Of a DNA stretch of 19,016 nt, positions 1 through 8,015 are shown in pieces. Where the stretch lies: positions 1 to 19,016 of the forward strand of contig JAFGEY010000263.1 in assembly GCA_016931365.1 (NCBI GenBank), in the 5' to 3' direction. This stretch comes from Anaerolineae bacterium. GTDB lineage: Bacteria > Chloroflexota > Anaerolineae > JAFGEY01. The translations under genes and the position numbers were made by a program. Each line of letters opens with the position of its first letter. Within the stretch, counting starts at the first letter, position 1. The notes beneath the pieces were generated by a model. That model was not told the origin of the DNA. It made no database searches and saw only the letters and a list, made by a program, of their open reading frames with translations.

Positions 1-947
1 CGCCCGCTGAGGTAGAGGTTGGAAGAAAGGTTGCTGATCACCACTCCGGCCTGAAGATACTTGGGCCAGCAGTCTTCGATCTTTTGATAGCTCAACGCGT
101 CGGTGAGGATGGTGCCGCTGGCGATCCCCTGCTGGTAAAAAGTCAGCACGTCGGCCAACGCGGCCGGATCGAGCGCCGGGTTATCATCTTCGCCCAGCAA
201 CAGCGCGCCGGTGGAGAGGTATTGCAGCAAAAATGCCTCGTTGGCCAGACCGTCCTGCCCGGCCATTGGAAAAATATAGGTTGCGCCACTGGCAAAAATA
301 TCGTTCCAGGTTAGCGGCGGGACGGCGATCTTGCTGGTGTTATAGACGGCATGTTGGATATCGGCCTGGAACTGCACGCCCATCAACTGCCCATCGACCG
401 TGCAGGCAGCGATCGCAAAGGGATACAAATCGTCGATCAATTCAGGCGAGACGAGGTCGTCTAGCGGGACGATCAGCCCAGCGCGCGTCACGCCGACGAG
501 GGCTTGCGTGTCCAGAATGAGCAGGTCGGGCACTACCGCCGGCGCGACGGCGCTGGCCGTGGTCAGCAGATCGACCGCGCCTCCCTTGCCATCCCGTTTT
601 TTGAGCAGTACATCGACCGAAATATGGGGGTGGGTCGCCTCAAAGGCCTCGATTTGCTGTTCAAGAGAACGCCATCGCTCGACATTTTCGGGCAGCGCAA
701 CAAGGTCAAGCACCCACAGGGTGAGCGTTTGCGGCGCATCGGGCGGCAAAGGTGTAGGCGAGGGGATGGGCGTCGGCGCAACCGTGCCAACACGTTCTGG
801 CGTCGGAGTGGCAGGTGTAATGGTCGGCAGTGGCGTCTGCGGCGCCGCACAGCCGATCAACAGGCCAACTATGCCCAAGACCAGACCCAAGCGGGCCAGT
901 TCTCTGCATATCCCATCACGCGCGGTGGGACGATTGATGATATGCAT
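1..947 (-). CDS. ABC transporter solute-binding lipoprotein (family 1), partial at left edge
   Basis: This gene reads leftward out of the window, and 315 residues are visible from ATG 947. It has a short N-terminus, a hydrophobic segment (about residues 19-31) and a lipobox LLIGC with the lipidated Cys at 33. A Thr/Pro-rich linker (about 36-72) follows, and then a periplasmic-binding-protein type lobe beginning TLTLWVLD. The stretch PDLLILDTQALVGV (about 140-153), followed by GLIVPLDDLV, is typical of family 1 extracellular solute-binding proteins, which deliver sugars or similar solutes to an ABC importer. The protein is probably tethered to the outer face of the cytoplasmic membrane. A GGAGAG ribosome binding site (957-962) sits 9 nt before the ATG. 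The C-terminal part and any permease genes lie outside the window, so the substrate cannot be named. The family call is solid; 'sugar' would be a guess. Confidence 0.85.
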   Translation of the reverse strand, partial: MHIINRPTARDGICRELARLGLVLGIVGLLIGCAAPQTPLPTITPATPTPERVGTVAPTPIPSPTPLPPDAPQTLTLWVLDLVALPENVERWRSLEQQIEAFEATHPHISVDVLLKKRDGKGGAVDLLTTASAVAPAVVPDLLILDTQALVGVTRAGLIVPLDDLVSPELIDDLYPFAIAACTVDGQLMGVQFQADIQHAVYNTSKIAVPPLTWNDIFASGATYIFPMAGQDGLANEAFLLQYLSTGALLLGEDDNPALDPAALADVLTFYQQGIASGTILTDALSYQKIEDCWPKYLQAGVVISNLSSNLYLSG

Positions 948-1320
948 CGATTGACACTCTCCACACCAGGAATGTGGACAATTATAACATAGCATGATGG
1001 TTTTCTCAAAGAAACAAATGCTGGTAATCCCCCCGCCAAGTGTTGTTGAGCGGTGGGGCACAACTGTCTTCAACAGCTCGTTAACAGTCCCAATATGGTC
1101 GGTCAATTCAGACGCTATCACCGGTGAGCAGAGAACTTGTTCGATGGCCTCGGCTTGCTGAGGTAATACTGAAATGCGCAATAACCGCATTCAGGCCGTT
1201 GCACACGCCCCAAAATGAACTTTAGGCCGCCCGCCCCCGTATAGTTAACGGACGGTTTGCGTTTTAGCACTTATGGCATTAAAATCTCTATATAAAAACT
1301 ATAGACGATAGGGGCACCGT
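948..1320. other. Divergent intergenic region (373 bp) between lipoprotein and ABC-exporter genes
   Basis: No convincing gene was found here. The left end holds the lipoprotein promoter. A hairpin with one bulged base, CTGAAATGCG / CGCATTCAG, lies at 1169-1194 and could be an operator, although nothing else supports that. For the plus-strand ABC genes the only promoter-like element is an AT-rich patch at 1289-1296 (TATATAAA) with no acceptable -35 box at normal spacing. A ribosome binding site AGGGG (1310-1314) lies 6 nt before ATG 1321. Confidence 0.5.
981..1009 (-). promoter_or_regulatory. Sigma70-type promoter for the solute-binding lipoprotein gene
   Basis: On the minus strand there is a -35 box TTGAGA (1009-1004, five of six consensus bases) and a perfect -10 box TATAAT (986-981), separated by exactly 17 bp. 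They lie 34 bp before the start codon at 947, which leaves a short leader with a GGAGAG ribosome binding site. No operator-like palindrome overlaps it. Confidence 0.75.
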
Positions 1321-2070
1321 ATGGATGATTGTATTGTCGTTTGCGAGAACGTTCACAAATCCTTTCTGATGGGCAAAGAAGCTGTGCAAGCGCTGCGCGG
1401 CGTCGACCTGTGCATCAACCGCGGCGAAATGGTCTGCCTGATGGGCCCCAGCGGCTCCGGCAAGACCACCCTGCTCAACATTCTCGGCGGGCTGGAAGAG
1501 CCGAGCCGGGGTCATGTCATCGTCAATGGCGAAAACGTAGTATCGATGAGCGAAGATCAACTGGCTCGCCTGCGGCTGCGCACGATGGGCTTTGTCTTTC
1601 AAAACTATAACCTGCTGGCCAACTTTACCGCCCTGGAAAACGTTGAAGCGCCGATGGCCCTGGCCGGCGCCAGCGGGCGCAAGCGAAAAAAAGCTGCCGA
1701 AGAGTTGCTCAAACTGGTCGGCCTGGGCGACCGCTCCGACCACTATCCCACCGAATTGTCCGGCGGGCAGCAGCAGCGTGTGGCCATCGCCCGCGCGCTG
1801 GCCAACAATCCTGCCGTGTTGATCGGCGACGAGATCACCGGCGATTTGGACTCGATCACCGGCTTTGAAGTGATGAACATTGTCACCAAGCTGAACCAGG
1901 ATCGGGGCACCACCGTCATTTATGTGACCCATGACCCGCGGATGGCTAAATATTGCACCCGCCTGATCCGCATTCAGGACGGCAAAATCTTGAGCGACGA
2001 GCCAAACGAGCAGGTGCGCATCTCTGATGCCGAATCGATGGTGACGATCTCGGCAGAAGGAGACAAATAG
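1321..2070 (+). CDS. ABC transporter ATP-binding protein, LolD/MacB type
   Basis: This 249-aa nucleotide-binding subunit hydrolyses ATP in the cytoplasm to drive the permease encoded directly after it. It shows Walker A GPSGSGKT (42-49), the Q-loop FQNYNLL (Q94), the signature LSGGQQQR (146-153), Walker B AVLIGDE with catalytic Glu171, a D-loop, and the switch His204 in VTHD. The order and spacing match the LolD/MacB/FtsE branch, whose members work with FtsX-fold permeases. The segment after Walker B reads DEITGDLD, where this branch almost always has DEPTGNLD; the catalytic residues are kept. The ATG has an AGGGG ribosome binding site 6 nt upstream. The stop codon abuts the permease ATG with no gap, so the two are almost certainly co-translated. 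The exported substrate is unknown. Confidence 0.93.
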   Translation: MDDCIVVCENVHKSFLMGKEAVQALRGVDLCINRGEMVCLMGPSGSGKTTLLNILGGLEEPSRGHVIVNGENVVSMSEDQLARLRLRTMGFVFQNYNLLANFTALENVEAPMALAGASGRKRKKAAEELLKLVGLGDRSDHYPTELSGGQQQRVAIARALANNPAVLIGDEITGDLDSITGFEVMNIVTKLNQDRGTTVIYVTHDPRMAKYCTRLIRIQDGKILSDEPNEQVRISDAESMVTISAEGDK

Positions 2071-4938
2071 ATGCTCGCCAGATATGTCGTTAAAGGGTTT
2101 AGACGCCACATCGGGCGGACGATCATTATGATCCTGGCCCTGGCCTTTGTCGCCATGATGCTGGTGGTGCTGAACAACGTCATCGCTACCACCCGGCGGC
2201 AGGTGGTCGACCTGGTGGCACAAGAGGTGGGCGCGCACGACATTGACCTGGTCAAAAAGGACACCAGCCAGGACCTGTTCATTGACGTTGCCCCGTTGCA
2301 AGAAGCGCTGCAAGACGCACACCCGGCCGTCAATGCCATCTACCCGCGCTTTCACGCCGAGATCGAGCTTGCTCTGGGCAGCACCACCGGCAGCGCAACC
2401 CTGGTCGCCCGCGATCCGGATGTGGATAAGCTGGGCACGGTGACGATGCTGGAAGGCGAATATGACCTCTCGGACGACCACATCGTCGTCTTGCGCAACG
2501 CCGCCGACGCTTACAATCTGCGCGTCGGCGACGAGGTTGACTTGAGCTATGTGCTGCCCATGCCGCGCACGGTAGGCGAGCAGCTGGCCGAAAACATCAG
2601 CGTCAACCGGATCACACACCGCTTTAAAATCGCCGGCATCGCTCTCCAGGATGGCCTAGGGCAAAATATCTCCAACGGGGTGCTGGCACACGTCGCTACG
2701 GTGCAAGAATGGCTCAATATGTCAGGCCGCGCCGAGCGGCTGGTGATCGCCCTCGACCCTGCTGTGTACAATACCCTCGACGTGAAAAGCTCGGTCTTTC
2801 GCGTGCGGCGTGTTGCCGAGCAGCTTCAAGCCACATTGGGTTCACAGGCCGAAGAATACACCTTCAAGATCGAAAAAGCCGAATCGCTCGACGGCAGCGA
2901 AATCGCCTTTTCCATGATCCAGACGATGGTGATGGTCTATGGTATTTTATCGATGGGCGTCGTCGGTTTGCTCGTTTATTCGTTGATCAACGCCAATGTG
3001 GACGACCGGCGGCGCGACCTGGCTTTTCTGCGCATCCTCGGCGCGCGGCGGTATAATCTGTTCAGCCTGGTGTTGATCGAGGTCTTTATCGTCGGTGCGA
3101 TCGGCATCGGCCTGGGTACGATCGGCGGGCAGGCTCTTTCGACCTTTTTGATCGACCGGGTGGTCATCTCGTTTATCAGCGGGCTGATCAACAACAACGG
3201 CGGGATTGGCAGTGCGACGGCGCTGGAAGGGATCGACTTTACCATCTCACCCTGGTCGCTGGTCTCGACGGCCGCCATCGCCGGCGCCGTGCTGCTGCTC
3301 AGCGCCATCGCCCCGGCGCGCAAAGCTGCCCGCACCAAAATCCGCTATGCGCTCAATCCCGGATCGGCGGACAACTTGCAGGTAGAAGACTTGGCCGCAC
3401 TGCGCGAGCGCAAGTACGATTGGAACATCACCATTGCCGGGATCGTGCTGACCGTCATGTGGGGCCTCATTTTTGTGGGCCAGAACTTTTTGTTCGCCCA
3501 GGGCGATGCTTCGGTGCTCGGCGCGTTTATGTTTGGCGGAATGGCCCTGCTGATCCTCGGCGTGAGCTTACTCTTTTTCACCCTCACCGTGCCTTTTGAG
3601 CGGCTGTCACTACTGTTTTTTGGCCTCTTTGCCACCAAACTGACCTTTTTCGCCAGCCGGAACGTCAAGCGGGCCAAGCAGCGCAATACGGTGATCGCTC
3701 TGATGATCGTATTCAGCGCCACCCTGCCCACCTTTTTGGGCACCACGGCGGCGCTCACCGAGGCCAACTTTGACGTGAGCACCCGCCAGCGCGTGGGGGC
3801 CGACATCAACGCCGAAGTTTGGCGCGGCGGTTTCTTTTTTAGCTTTTTCAACCGCGAGGATGATACAGAGTACCTGCGCCCGGACTTTTTGCCCCGCTTC
3901 ACCGACGTTGAAGGCGTCGGCCCGGCAGTGGGCCTGACCTACACCTATCGCGCCAGCACGCGCAACAAGGTCAAGCTGCGTAGCCCGGCAGTGGGCGTCC
4001 AGGGCTTGACCGACTCGCCGCTGATCGTGACCTTTACTGACCTGACCTCAATGGTTGGCGACGGCGAAGCAGCCTTCCGGCGTATGTTCAACGAGCCAGA
4101 TGCGGTGATCGTTACTGCCGGGTTTGCCGATTATATGGACTTGAAGATCGGCGACACGTTTATCCTGGCGGGGCAGGGCCTCGACCACGATGTCGAGATG
4201 CACATCGTCGGCCTGGCCGAGCGCATGTCGGGCTACTGGACGATTGACCGCAGCCAGCGCAACGTACAATGGGGGGCCAGCCCGGCCTTTGTCTCGATGG
4301 ACACCTTTGTCCGCCTGACTACTGACCCGAACCAGGAGACGGTTTGCCTGGATGGCTGGTGCAGCGAAACCGAGCTGGACAAGCCGATCATCCAACGCGT
4401 TATGGCGCGGATGGACCCGTCGCTCGATCCGCAGGCGGTGGTCAAAGAGTTGCGCAAGACCCTGGCCGACCGCACCGATGTGAGCATCGAAGTGACGACG
4501 GAACAAGTGCGCGTTGCCAAGCAGGGCTTTCAAACCACACGCGTCGTGCTGTTGATCCTGACCATCCTCTCCCTGATCACCTCGGTGCTGGGCGTGTTCT
4601 CGGTGATTTACGTCACGGTGCAGACGCGGCGAATGGAGATCGGGATGCTCAAAGCAGTCGGCATCACCGGCTGGCAGTTGGTGGGTACCTTTGCCATCGA
4701 ATCGCTGTCGATGACGATCAGCGCGACGATGGCCGGCACGACCGCCGGAACAGGACTGGGCTACGTGTTCTATTGGAGCAACAATATGATGCAGAACGTG
4801 CCCACACTCCCGGCTTTTGACTGGCTCACTGTGTCTTTTGTGCTGGTGATGGTCATTGTCGCCAGCCTGATCAGCGCGATTCTTGCTTCGCGTAGCATTG
4901 TACACAAGCGAGTCACGGCGATCATGAGAGGGGCGTGA
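2071..4938 (+). CDS. FtsX/MacB-type ABC transporter permease, double-domain
   Basis: This is a 955-aa membrane subunit. Hydrophobic segments appear at about 17-40, 283-308, 331-356, 395-418, 452-472, 481-505, 538-560, 824-850, 868-895 and 914-940, giving about ten helices. Large soluble regions (about 41-280 and 562-823) should face outward. Two copies of the FtsX core are visible: AFLRILGARRYNL (318-330) after the first cluster, and the related MEIGMLKAVGITGWQL near the C-terminus. This is the duplicated architecture of MacB_PCD/FtsX permeases in lipoprotein-release and macrolide-exporter-like systems, which act as mechanotransmitters more than as channels. Its ribosome binding site AAGGAG (2057-2062) lies inside the end of the ATPase gene, 8 nt before the ATG. 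The next gene, a membrane-fusion lipoprotein, follows after 26 nt and completes the transporter. Substrate specificity is not evident. Confidence 0.92.
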   Translation: MLARYVVKGFRRHIGRTIIMILALAFVAMMLVVLNNVIATTRRQVVDLVAQEVGAHDIDLVKKDTSQDLFIDVAPLQEALQDAHPAVNAIYPRFHAEIELALGSTTGSATLVARDPDVDKLGTVTMLEGEYDLSDDHIVVLRNAADAYNLRVGDEVDLSYVLPMPRTVGEQLAENISVNRITHRFKIAGIALQDGLGQNISNGVLAHVATVQEWLNMSGRAERLVIALDPAVYNTLDVKSSVFRVRRVAEQLQATLGSQAEEYTFKIEKAESLDGSEIAFSMIQTMVMVYGILSMGVVGLLVYSLINANVDDRRRDLAFLRILGARRYNLFSLVLIEVFIVGAIGIGLGTIGGQALSTFLIDRVVISFISGLINNNGGIGSATALEGIDFTISPWSLVSTAAIAGAVLLLSAIAPARKAARTKIRYALNPGSADNLQVEDLAALRERKYDWNITIAGIVLTVMWGLIFVGQNFLFAQGDASVLGAFMFGGMALLILGVSLLFFTLTVPFERLSLLFFGLFATKLTFFASRNVKRAKQRNTVIALMIVFSATLPTFLGTTAALTEANFDVSTRQRVGADINAEVWRGGFFFSFFNREDDTEYLRPDFLPRFTDVEGVGPAVGLTYTYRASTRNKVKLRSPAVGVQGLTDSPLIVTFTDLTSMVGDGEAAFRRMFNEPDAVIVTAGFADYMDLKIGDTFILAGQGLDHDVEMHIVGLAERMSGYWTIDRSQRNVQWGASPAFVSMDTFVRLTTDPNQETVCLDGWCSETELDKPIIQRVMARMDPSLDPQAVVKELRKTLADRTDVSIEVTTEQVRVAKQGFQTTRVVLLILTILSLITSVLGVFSVIYVTVQTRRMEIGMLKAVGITGWQLVGTFAIESLSMTISATMAGTTAGTGLGYVFYWSNNMMQNVPTLPAFDWLTVSFVLVMVIVASLISAILASRSIVHKRVTAIMRGA

Positions 4939-4964
4939 AATTACAGATGGCAAGAGGAGTATCT

Positions 4965-6260
4965 ATGTTGAAATCAAAAACCTGGTGGATTGGTTTGATG
5001 GTGGTGACCGTGCTGATGTCTGGATGTGGAGGCGCAGGCCAGATTGGGCCGACCGCGACACCGATCAGCGCAGCAGACACAGGACAAGAGAATCCCACAC
5101 CGGTCGCCGTCTCACGCGCAACAGGCAATGTAATTCTGATGGACGGCGAACTGGTCGCCGTGTACCCCTCACTGCGGCTGGCTTTTGGAGGCAACGTGAG
5201 CGCCAAAGTCAAGACGTTGAACGTGCAGATCGGCCAGCGGGTCAAGGCCGGCGAGTTGATTGCCGCCCTCGACGACACCGACCTGCTCCGGGCTGTTGAG
5301 GACGCGCAGTTGGCGTTGACTCGCGCTCAGGAAGACCTGACCCAGGCCCAGGCCGATGCCGAGGAACGTTATCAGGATGCGTTGGAAAATGCACGAGAGA
5401 AATACGACACCGAATTGGAAAATGCTCAAAACACGTATGACCGCGAGCTGCAGGACGCGCAAACCACGCTCGAAAATGCCCAGTCGACGCTGGCGCGAGC
5501 CAAGATGCAGCCGCCAACGACCAATCTGCAAGAGGCCAAGGTCAACCTGGATCGCGCCCGCGAGAGCGAGGCTGACGCGGCGGATAACTACAAGCAGGCC
5601 CTCGACCGCCCCTGGGAAAAACAGAGCATCCGCGATTCGTATTACGAGGAATGGCAGCGCCGCATCACCGACCGCCAGCTCGCAGAACTGCGATATAAAG
5701 ATGCACAAATTTCGCTTGATGTGTACTATTTTGATCTACGTACCAAAGAGCGCGACGTGACTCGCGCCCAGAAAGAGCTGGATGGGGTCGAAATGGACAC
5801 GGTTGAAATGGACGAGGTAGATAAAGAAGATAATTTTGTCCAGTACGAGCGCGCCGTCCAAGATACCACAAAACGCCTGACTGACGCGCAAGAAGACCTG
5901 GATGACATCTATCTTTACGCGCCGTGGGATGGGCTGGTCACGTCGATCGACACCAACGTCGGGGCGATGGTCAGCGGCGGCACCAACGTTGTTACCTTGC
6001 TCAACGTCAGCGATCTGTATTTCATCACCGACAACCTCAGCGAGCGCCACGTGGCCCAGGTTTTCCCGGGACAGGAAGCCAGGATCACCCTGCGCACCTA
6101 CCCGGACACAGTCGTCAGTGGCACTGTCGAGGTGATCATCCCCAATGAGAATCGCAAGACCGATTCCGATGCGCGATTCACCGCCTATATCCGCCTCGAC
6201 CCAGGCGAACTGAATTTGCTGCCGGGCATGACCGGTCGGGTCGAGATTGTGACTGAATAA
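4965..6260 (+). CDS. HlyD-like membrane-fusion (periplasmic adaptor) lipoprotein
   Basis: This is a 431-aa adaptor subunit for the preceding ABC pair. A signal segment (7-19) ends in lipobox LMSGC with Cys21 lipidated, and a Thr/Pro-containing linker follows. A biotinyl-lipoyl-like domain is split into two halves (about 75-105 and 313-350, the second marked by YLYAPWDGLV). A long helical hairpin lies between them (about 106-312), and a beta-barrel and C-terminal domain ends in LLPGMTGRVEIV. The hairpin holds an 11-residue repeat with Tyr136, Tyr147 and Tyr158 in register. An in-frame GTG at 4935 would overlap the permease stop, but ATG 4965 has AGAGGAG (4953-4959) 5 nt upstream and begins directly at the signal peptide, so I chose it. 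In diderms such proteins bridge to TolC. In a Chloroflexota host the partner is unclear, and the lipid anchor would hold the protein on the outer face of the cytoplasmic membrane. Confidence 0.88.
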   Translation: MLKSKTWWIGLMVVTVLMSGCGGAGQIGPTATPISAADTGQENPTPVAVSRATGNVILMDGELVAVYPSLRLAFGGNVSAKVKTLNVQIGQRVKAGELIAALDDTDLLRAVEDAQLALTRAQEDLTQAQADAEERYQDALENAREKYDTELENAQNTYDRELQDAQTTLENAQSTLARAKMQPPTTNLQEAKVNLDRARESEADAADNYKQALDRPWEKQSIRDSYYEEWQRRITDRQLAELRYKDAQISLDVYYFDLRTKERDVTRAQKELDGVEMDTVEMDEVDKEDNFVQYERAVQDTTKRLTDAQEDLDDIYLYAPWDGLVTSIDTNVGAMVSGGTNVVTLLNVSDLYFITDNLSERHVAQVFPGQEARITLRTYPDTVVSGTVEVIIPNENRKTDSDARFTAYIRLDPGELNLLPGMTGRVEIVTE

Positions 6261-6264
6261 AAAT

Positions 6265-6296
6265 AAACCCTTGCAAAGCGTGCTTTGCAAGGGTTT
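6265..6296. terminator. Bidirectional intrinsic terminator between converging operons
   Basis: A perfect 14-bp stem, AAACCCTTGCAAAG (6265-6278) with CTTTGCAAGGGTTT (6283-6296), encloses the 4-nt loop CGTG. On the plus strand it is followed by TTTCT-type sequence, and on the minus strand by an AT-rich run ending in five T. It begins 4 nt after the adaptor stop codon and ends 3 nt before the rsmE stop, so it can end both the ABC-exporter transcript and the hrcA-to-rsmE transcript. Confidence 0.88.
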
Positions 6297-6299
6297 TCT

Positions 6300-7040
6300 C
6301 TAAACCTCACCCAATGCAAAGAGCGTTAGCGCAATCACGGCGATCCCCGCCGTTTCTGCGCGCAGCACGCGCGGCCCCAATGACACCCTATGCAGGCCGT
6401 TCTCTCGCGCCAATGTCGCCTCCTGGGGGGAAAAGCCGCCTTCCGGGCCAATAAATACGCCAATGTGCGCCGACGGCGGCGCGTCGTGGAGCGCGTCGGC
6501 CAACGAGAGCGCACAGACGTCCAGACAGGGAAACAAAGACCGATCGTTCTGCGCCGCGCTCTGCGCCAGCGCGGCTTCCAGGCTCATCGGCGAAGCGATC
6601 GTGGGCAGCCGCGCGCGGCCGCTCTGCTCCGCCGCTTCACGGATGATCCGCTCCCAGCGATCCCGCTTTTTTTCGACGTGTGCGGCATTGCGCACCACCG
6701 TCCGCTCGCTGATTAGCGGCACAAAGGCGCGCACGCCGAGTTCGGTGGCCTTTTGCAGCACCCATTCGAATTTTTCGCCTTTGAGCACACCGGCGTACAG
6801 AGTCAACGAAACCTGCGCTTCCGTCTCGGCCTGCTGCTGCCCGCACACCTGCCCGACTACACCCTCGCGTCGCACCTCGCTCAACTCGACCTCGTACTCC
6901 AGGCCGGAATTATCGAGCACGGTCACGCGCGCGCCGGGCTGCATGCGCAGCACGTGGGCGATCTGGTGCGACAGGGCGGCGTCAAACTGCACCCGGCCAT
7001 TGACGATAGCCTGCGGCGCGACGAAAAAGCGGTGGCTCAT
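6300..7040 (-). CDS. rsmE: 16S rRNA (uracil-1498-N3)-methyltransferase RsmE
   Basis: This is a 246-aa SPOUT-class methyltransferase. The family methylates N3 of U1498 in helix 44 of 16S rRNA using SAM, acting on the assembled small subunit. The N-terminal PUA-like region starts MSHRFFV. The SPOUT knot motifs are GPEGGFS (198-204) and LGPRVLRAETA (221-231), both diagnostic. The middle region contains LYAGVLKGEKFEWVLQKATE (81-100), also typical. ATG 7040 overlaps the prmA stop as ATGA, a sign of translational coupling. An in-frame ATG at 7055 lies inside prmA and would only add five residues unlike the family N-terminus. This is the last gene of the hrcA operon, and prmA-rsmE after dnaJ is also the order in Bacillus-type operons. 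Confidence 0.95.
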   Translation of the reverse strand: MSHRFFVAPQAIVNGRVQFDAALSHQIAHVLRMQPGARVTVLDNSGLEYEVELSEVRREGVVGQVCGQQQAETEAQVSLTLYAGVLKGEKFEWVLQKATELGVRAFVPLISERTVVRNAAHVEKKRDRWERIIREAAEQSGRARLPTIASPMSLEAALAQSAAQNDRSLFPCLDVCALSLADALHDAPPSAHIGVFIGPEGGFSPQEATLARENGLHRVSLGPRVLRAETAGIAVIALTLFALGEV

Positions 7041-7942
7041 TCCGAAACGATGCACTTTTTATGCCCAATCAAGGCGACCCAATCCTTTTCGGTCAGCCGA
7101 TCGACGATCTCGATACCGTGCGACTCGAGCGCCTCGCGCACTTGAGCCTCTTGCGTGTCAATGATCCCCGAGGCGATCACGGCTCCGCCCGGCTTGAGCA
7201 TTCCGGCCAGATCTTGATCGAGCAGCATCACGATGATTTTAGCCAGGATATTGACCAGCAGCAGGTCGTATTTGCCCTGACCGCGCTCAATCGACCCCGT
7301 TTCAAGGCGGATTCGCTCGCCCATATCGTTCAGATCGAGGTTTTTGCGCGCCGAATTGACGGCGATCTCGTCCACATCCACCGCCAACACTCCTCCGGCC
7401 CCCTGCTTGATCGCCGAGATCGCCAGCACGCCGGAACCGGTGCCCACATCGAAGACGCGCATCCCCGGCGCGATTGCCCGTTCCAGCGCCTCCAGGCAGA
7501 GCCGCGTGGTGGGGTGCGTGCCCGTGCCAAAGGCCATACCGGGATCGAGCCGCAGCACCACTTCGCCGGGTTGCGCGTCGTATTGTTGCCACGCCGGCAC
7601 AATCACCGTCCGCTGGCCGATGTGCAGCACGCCGTAGTGCGCTTTCCAGGCCTCGGCCCAATCGGCCTCGGTGAGCAACGTAAACTGGGGTTCGGGGACG
7701 GGATAAATCTGGCTCAAGTGCCACAGGGCTTCTTCGATCTTGCGCCTGGCTGCCGCATCGTCCGGTGAAATATAGGTCTTGATCCGCAGCTCGTCGATGT
7801 CGTCGTGTGCGCCCAGCCCGTCGATCAACAGATGCTCGATCACCGCGCCGCCTTTGCCGTAGCGGTTAAACATCTCGCTGATCGCCTCGGCCGCCTCGCC
7901 GTCAACTTGAACGCTGATTTCCAACCAGTTTTCGGTATCCAC
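7037..7942 (-). CDS. prmA: Ribosomal protein L11 methyltransferase PrmA
   Basis: This 301-aa SAM-dependent enzyme trimethylates ribosomal protein L11 at lysines and its N-terminus. The N-terminal substrate-recognition domain (about 1-60) leads into a linker with EADWAEAWKAHY (92-103). The Rossmann-fold domain follows, with MAFGTGTHPTTRLCLE (136-151), motif I DVGTGSGVLAI (165-175), the acidic VDVDE (188-192) and the LLLVNILAKI (227-236) active-site strand. Length matches the family. The start is a GTG at 7942, preceded two codons upstream by an in-frame TGA, so no longer start is possible; AGGA lies 9 nt before it. The gene is 73 bp after dnaJ, with a palindromic hairpin in that gap, and shares 4 bp with rsmE. 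Being on the CIRCE transcript it should be expressed along with the chaperones. Confidence 0.96.
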   Translation of the reverse strand: MDTENWLEISVQVDGEAAEAISEMFNRYGKGGAVIEHLLIDGLGAHDDIDELRIKTYISPDDAAARRKIEEALWHLSQIYPVPEPQFTLLTEADWAEAWKAHYGVLHIGQRTVIVPAWQQYDAQPGEVVLRLDPGMAFGTGTHPTTRLCLEALERAIAPGMRVFDVGTGSGVLAISAIKQGAGGVLAVDVDEIAVNSARKNLDLNDMGERIRLETGSIERGQGKYDLLLVNILAKIIVMLLDQDLAGMLKPGGAVIASGIIDTQEAQVREALESHGIEIVDRLTEKDWVALIGHKKCIVSE

Positions 7943-7966
7943 AGTTCATTGTCCTATACAAATATC

Positions 7967-8010
7967 TTCCCGCAAGTTCCTGCAACTCGAGAGTTGCCAA
8001 CTTCCGGGAA
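7967..8010 (-). repeat. Imperfect palindrome in the dnaJ-prmA gap
   Basis: The arms TTCCCGCAAGTTCCTGCAAC(TC) and its near-complement GAGTTGCCAACTTCCGGGAA pair over about 20 positions with one mismatch and a 2-nt bulge, around a GA centre. It begins 5 bp after the dnaJ stop codon and no T-run follows on the minus strand, so a terminator role is unlikely. An mRNA-stabilising or processing hairpin, or a copy of a dispersed palindromic repeat, fits better. Confidence 0.6.
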
Positions 8011-8015
8011 GGCGT

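Noticed and set aside
1141..1210. A possible tRNA or structured RNA in the first intergenic region
   Set aside because: The small inverted repeats do not form a cloverleaf, no T-loop consensus is visible, and no tRNA was recognised anywhere in the window.
1288..2619. A 443-codon open frame on the minus strand opposite the ABC ATPase and permease
   Set aside because: It lies antisense to two genes with clear motifs, has no family motif, and its His/Gln/Asp-rich composition is that of an antisense shadow.
4048..4953. A 301-codon open frame on the minus strand
   Set aside because: It is antisense to the permease and rich in His/Asp/Arg with no motif.
4935..4964. GTG 4935 as the start of the adaptor protein
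   Set aside because: It overlaps the permease stop and adds ten residues ahead of the signal peptide, while ATG 4965 has a strong ribosome binding site at 5 nt.
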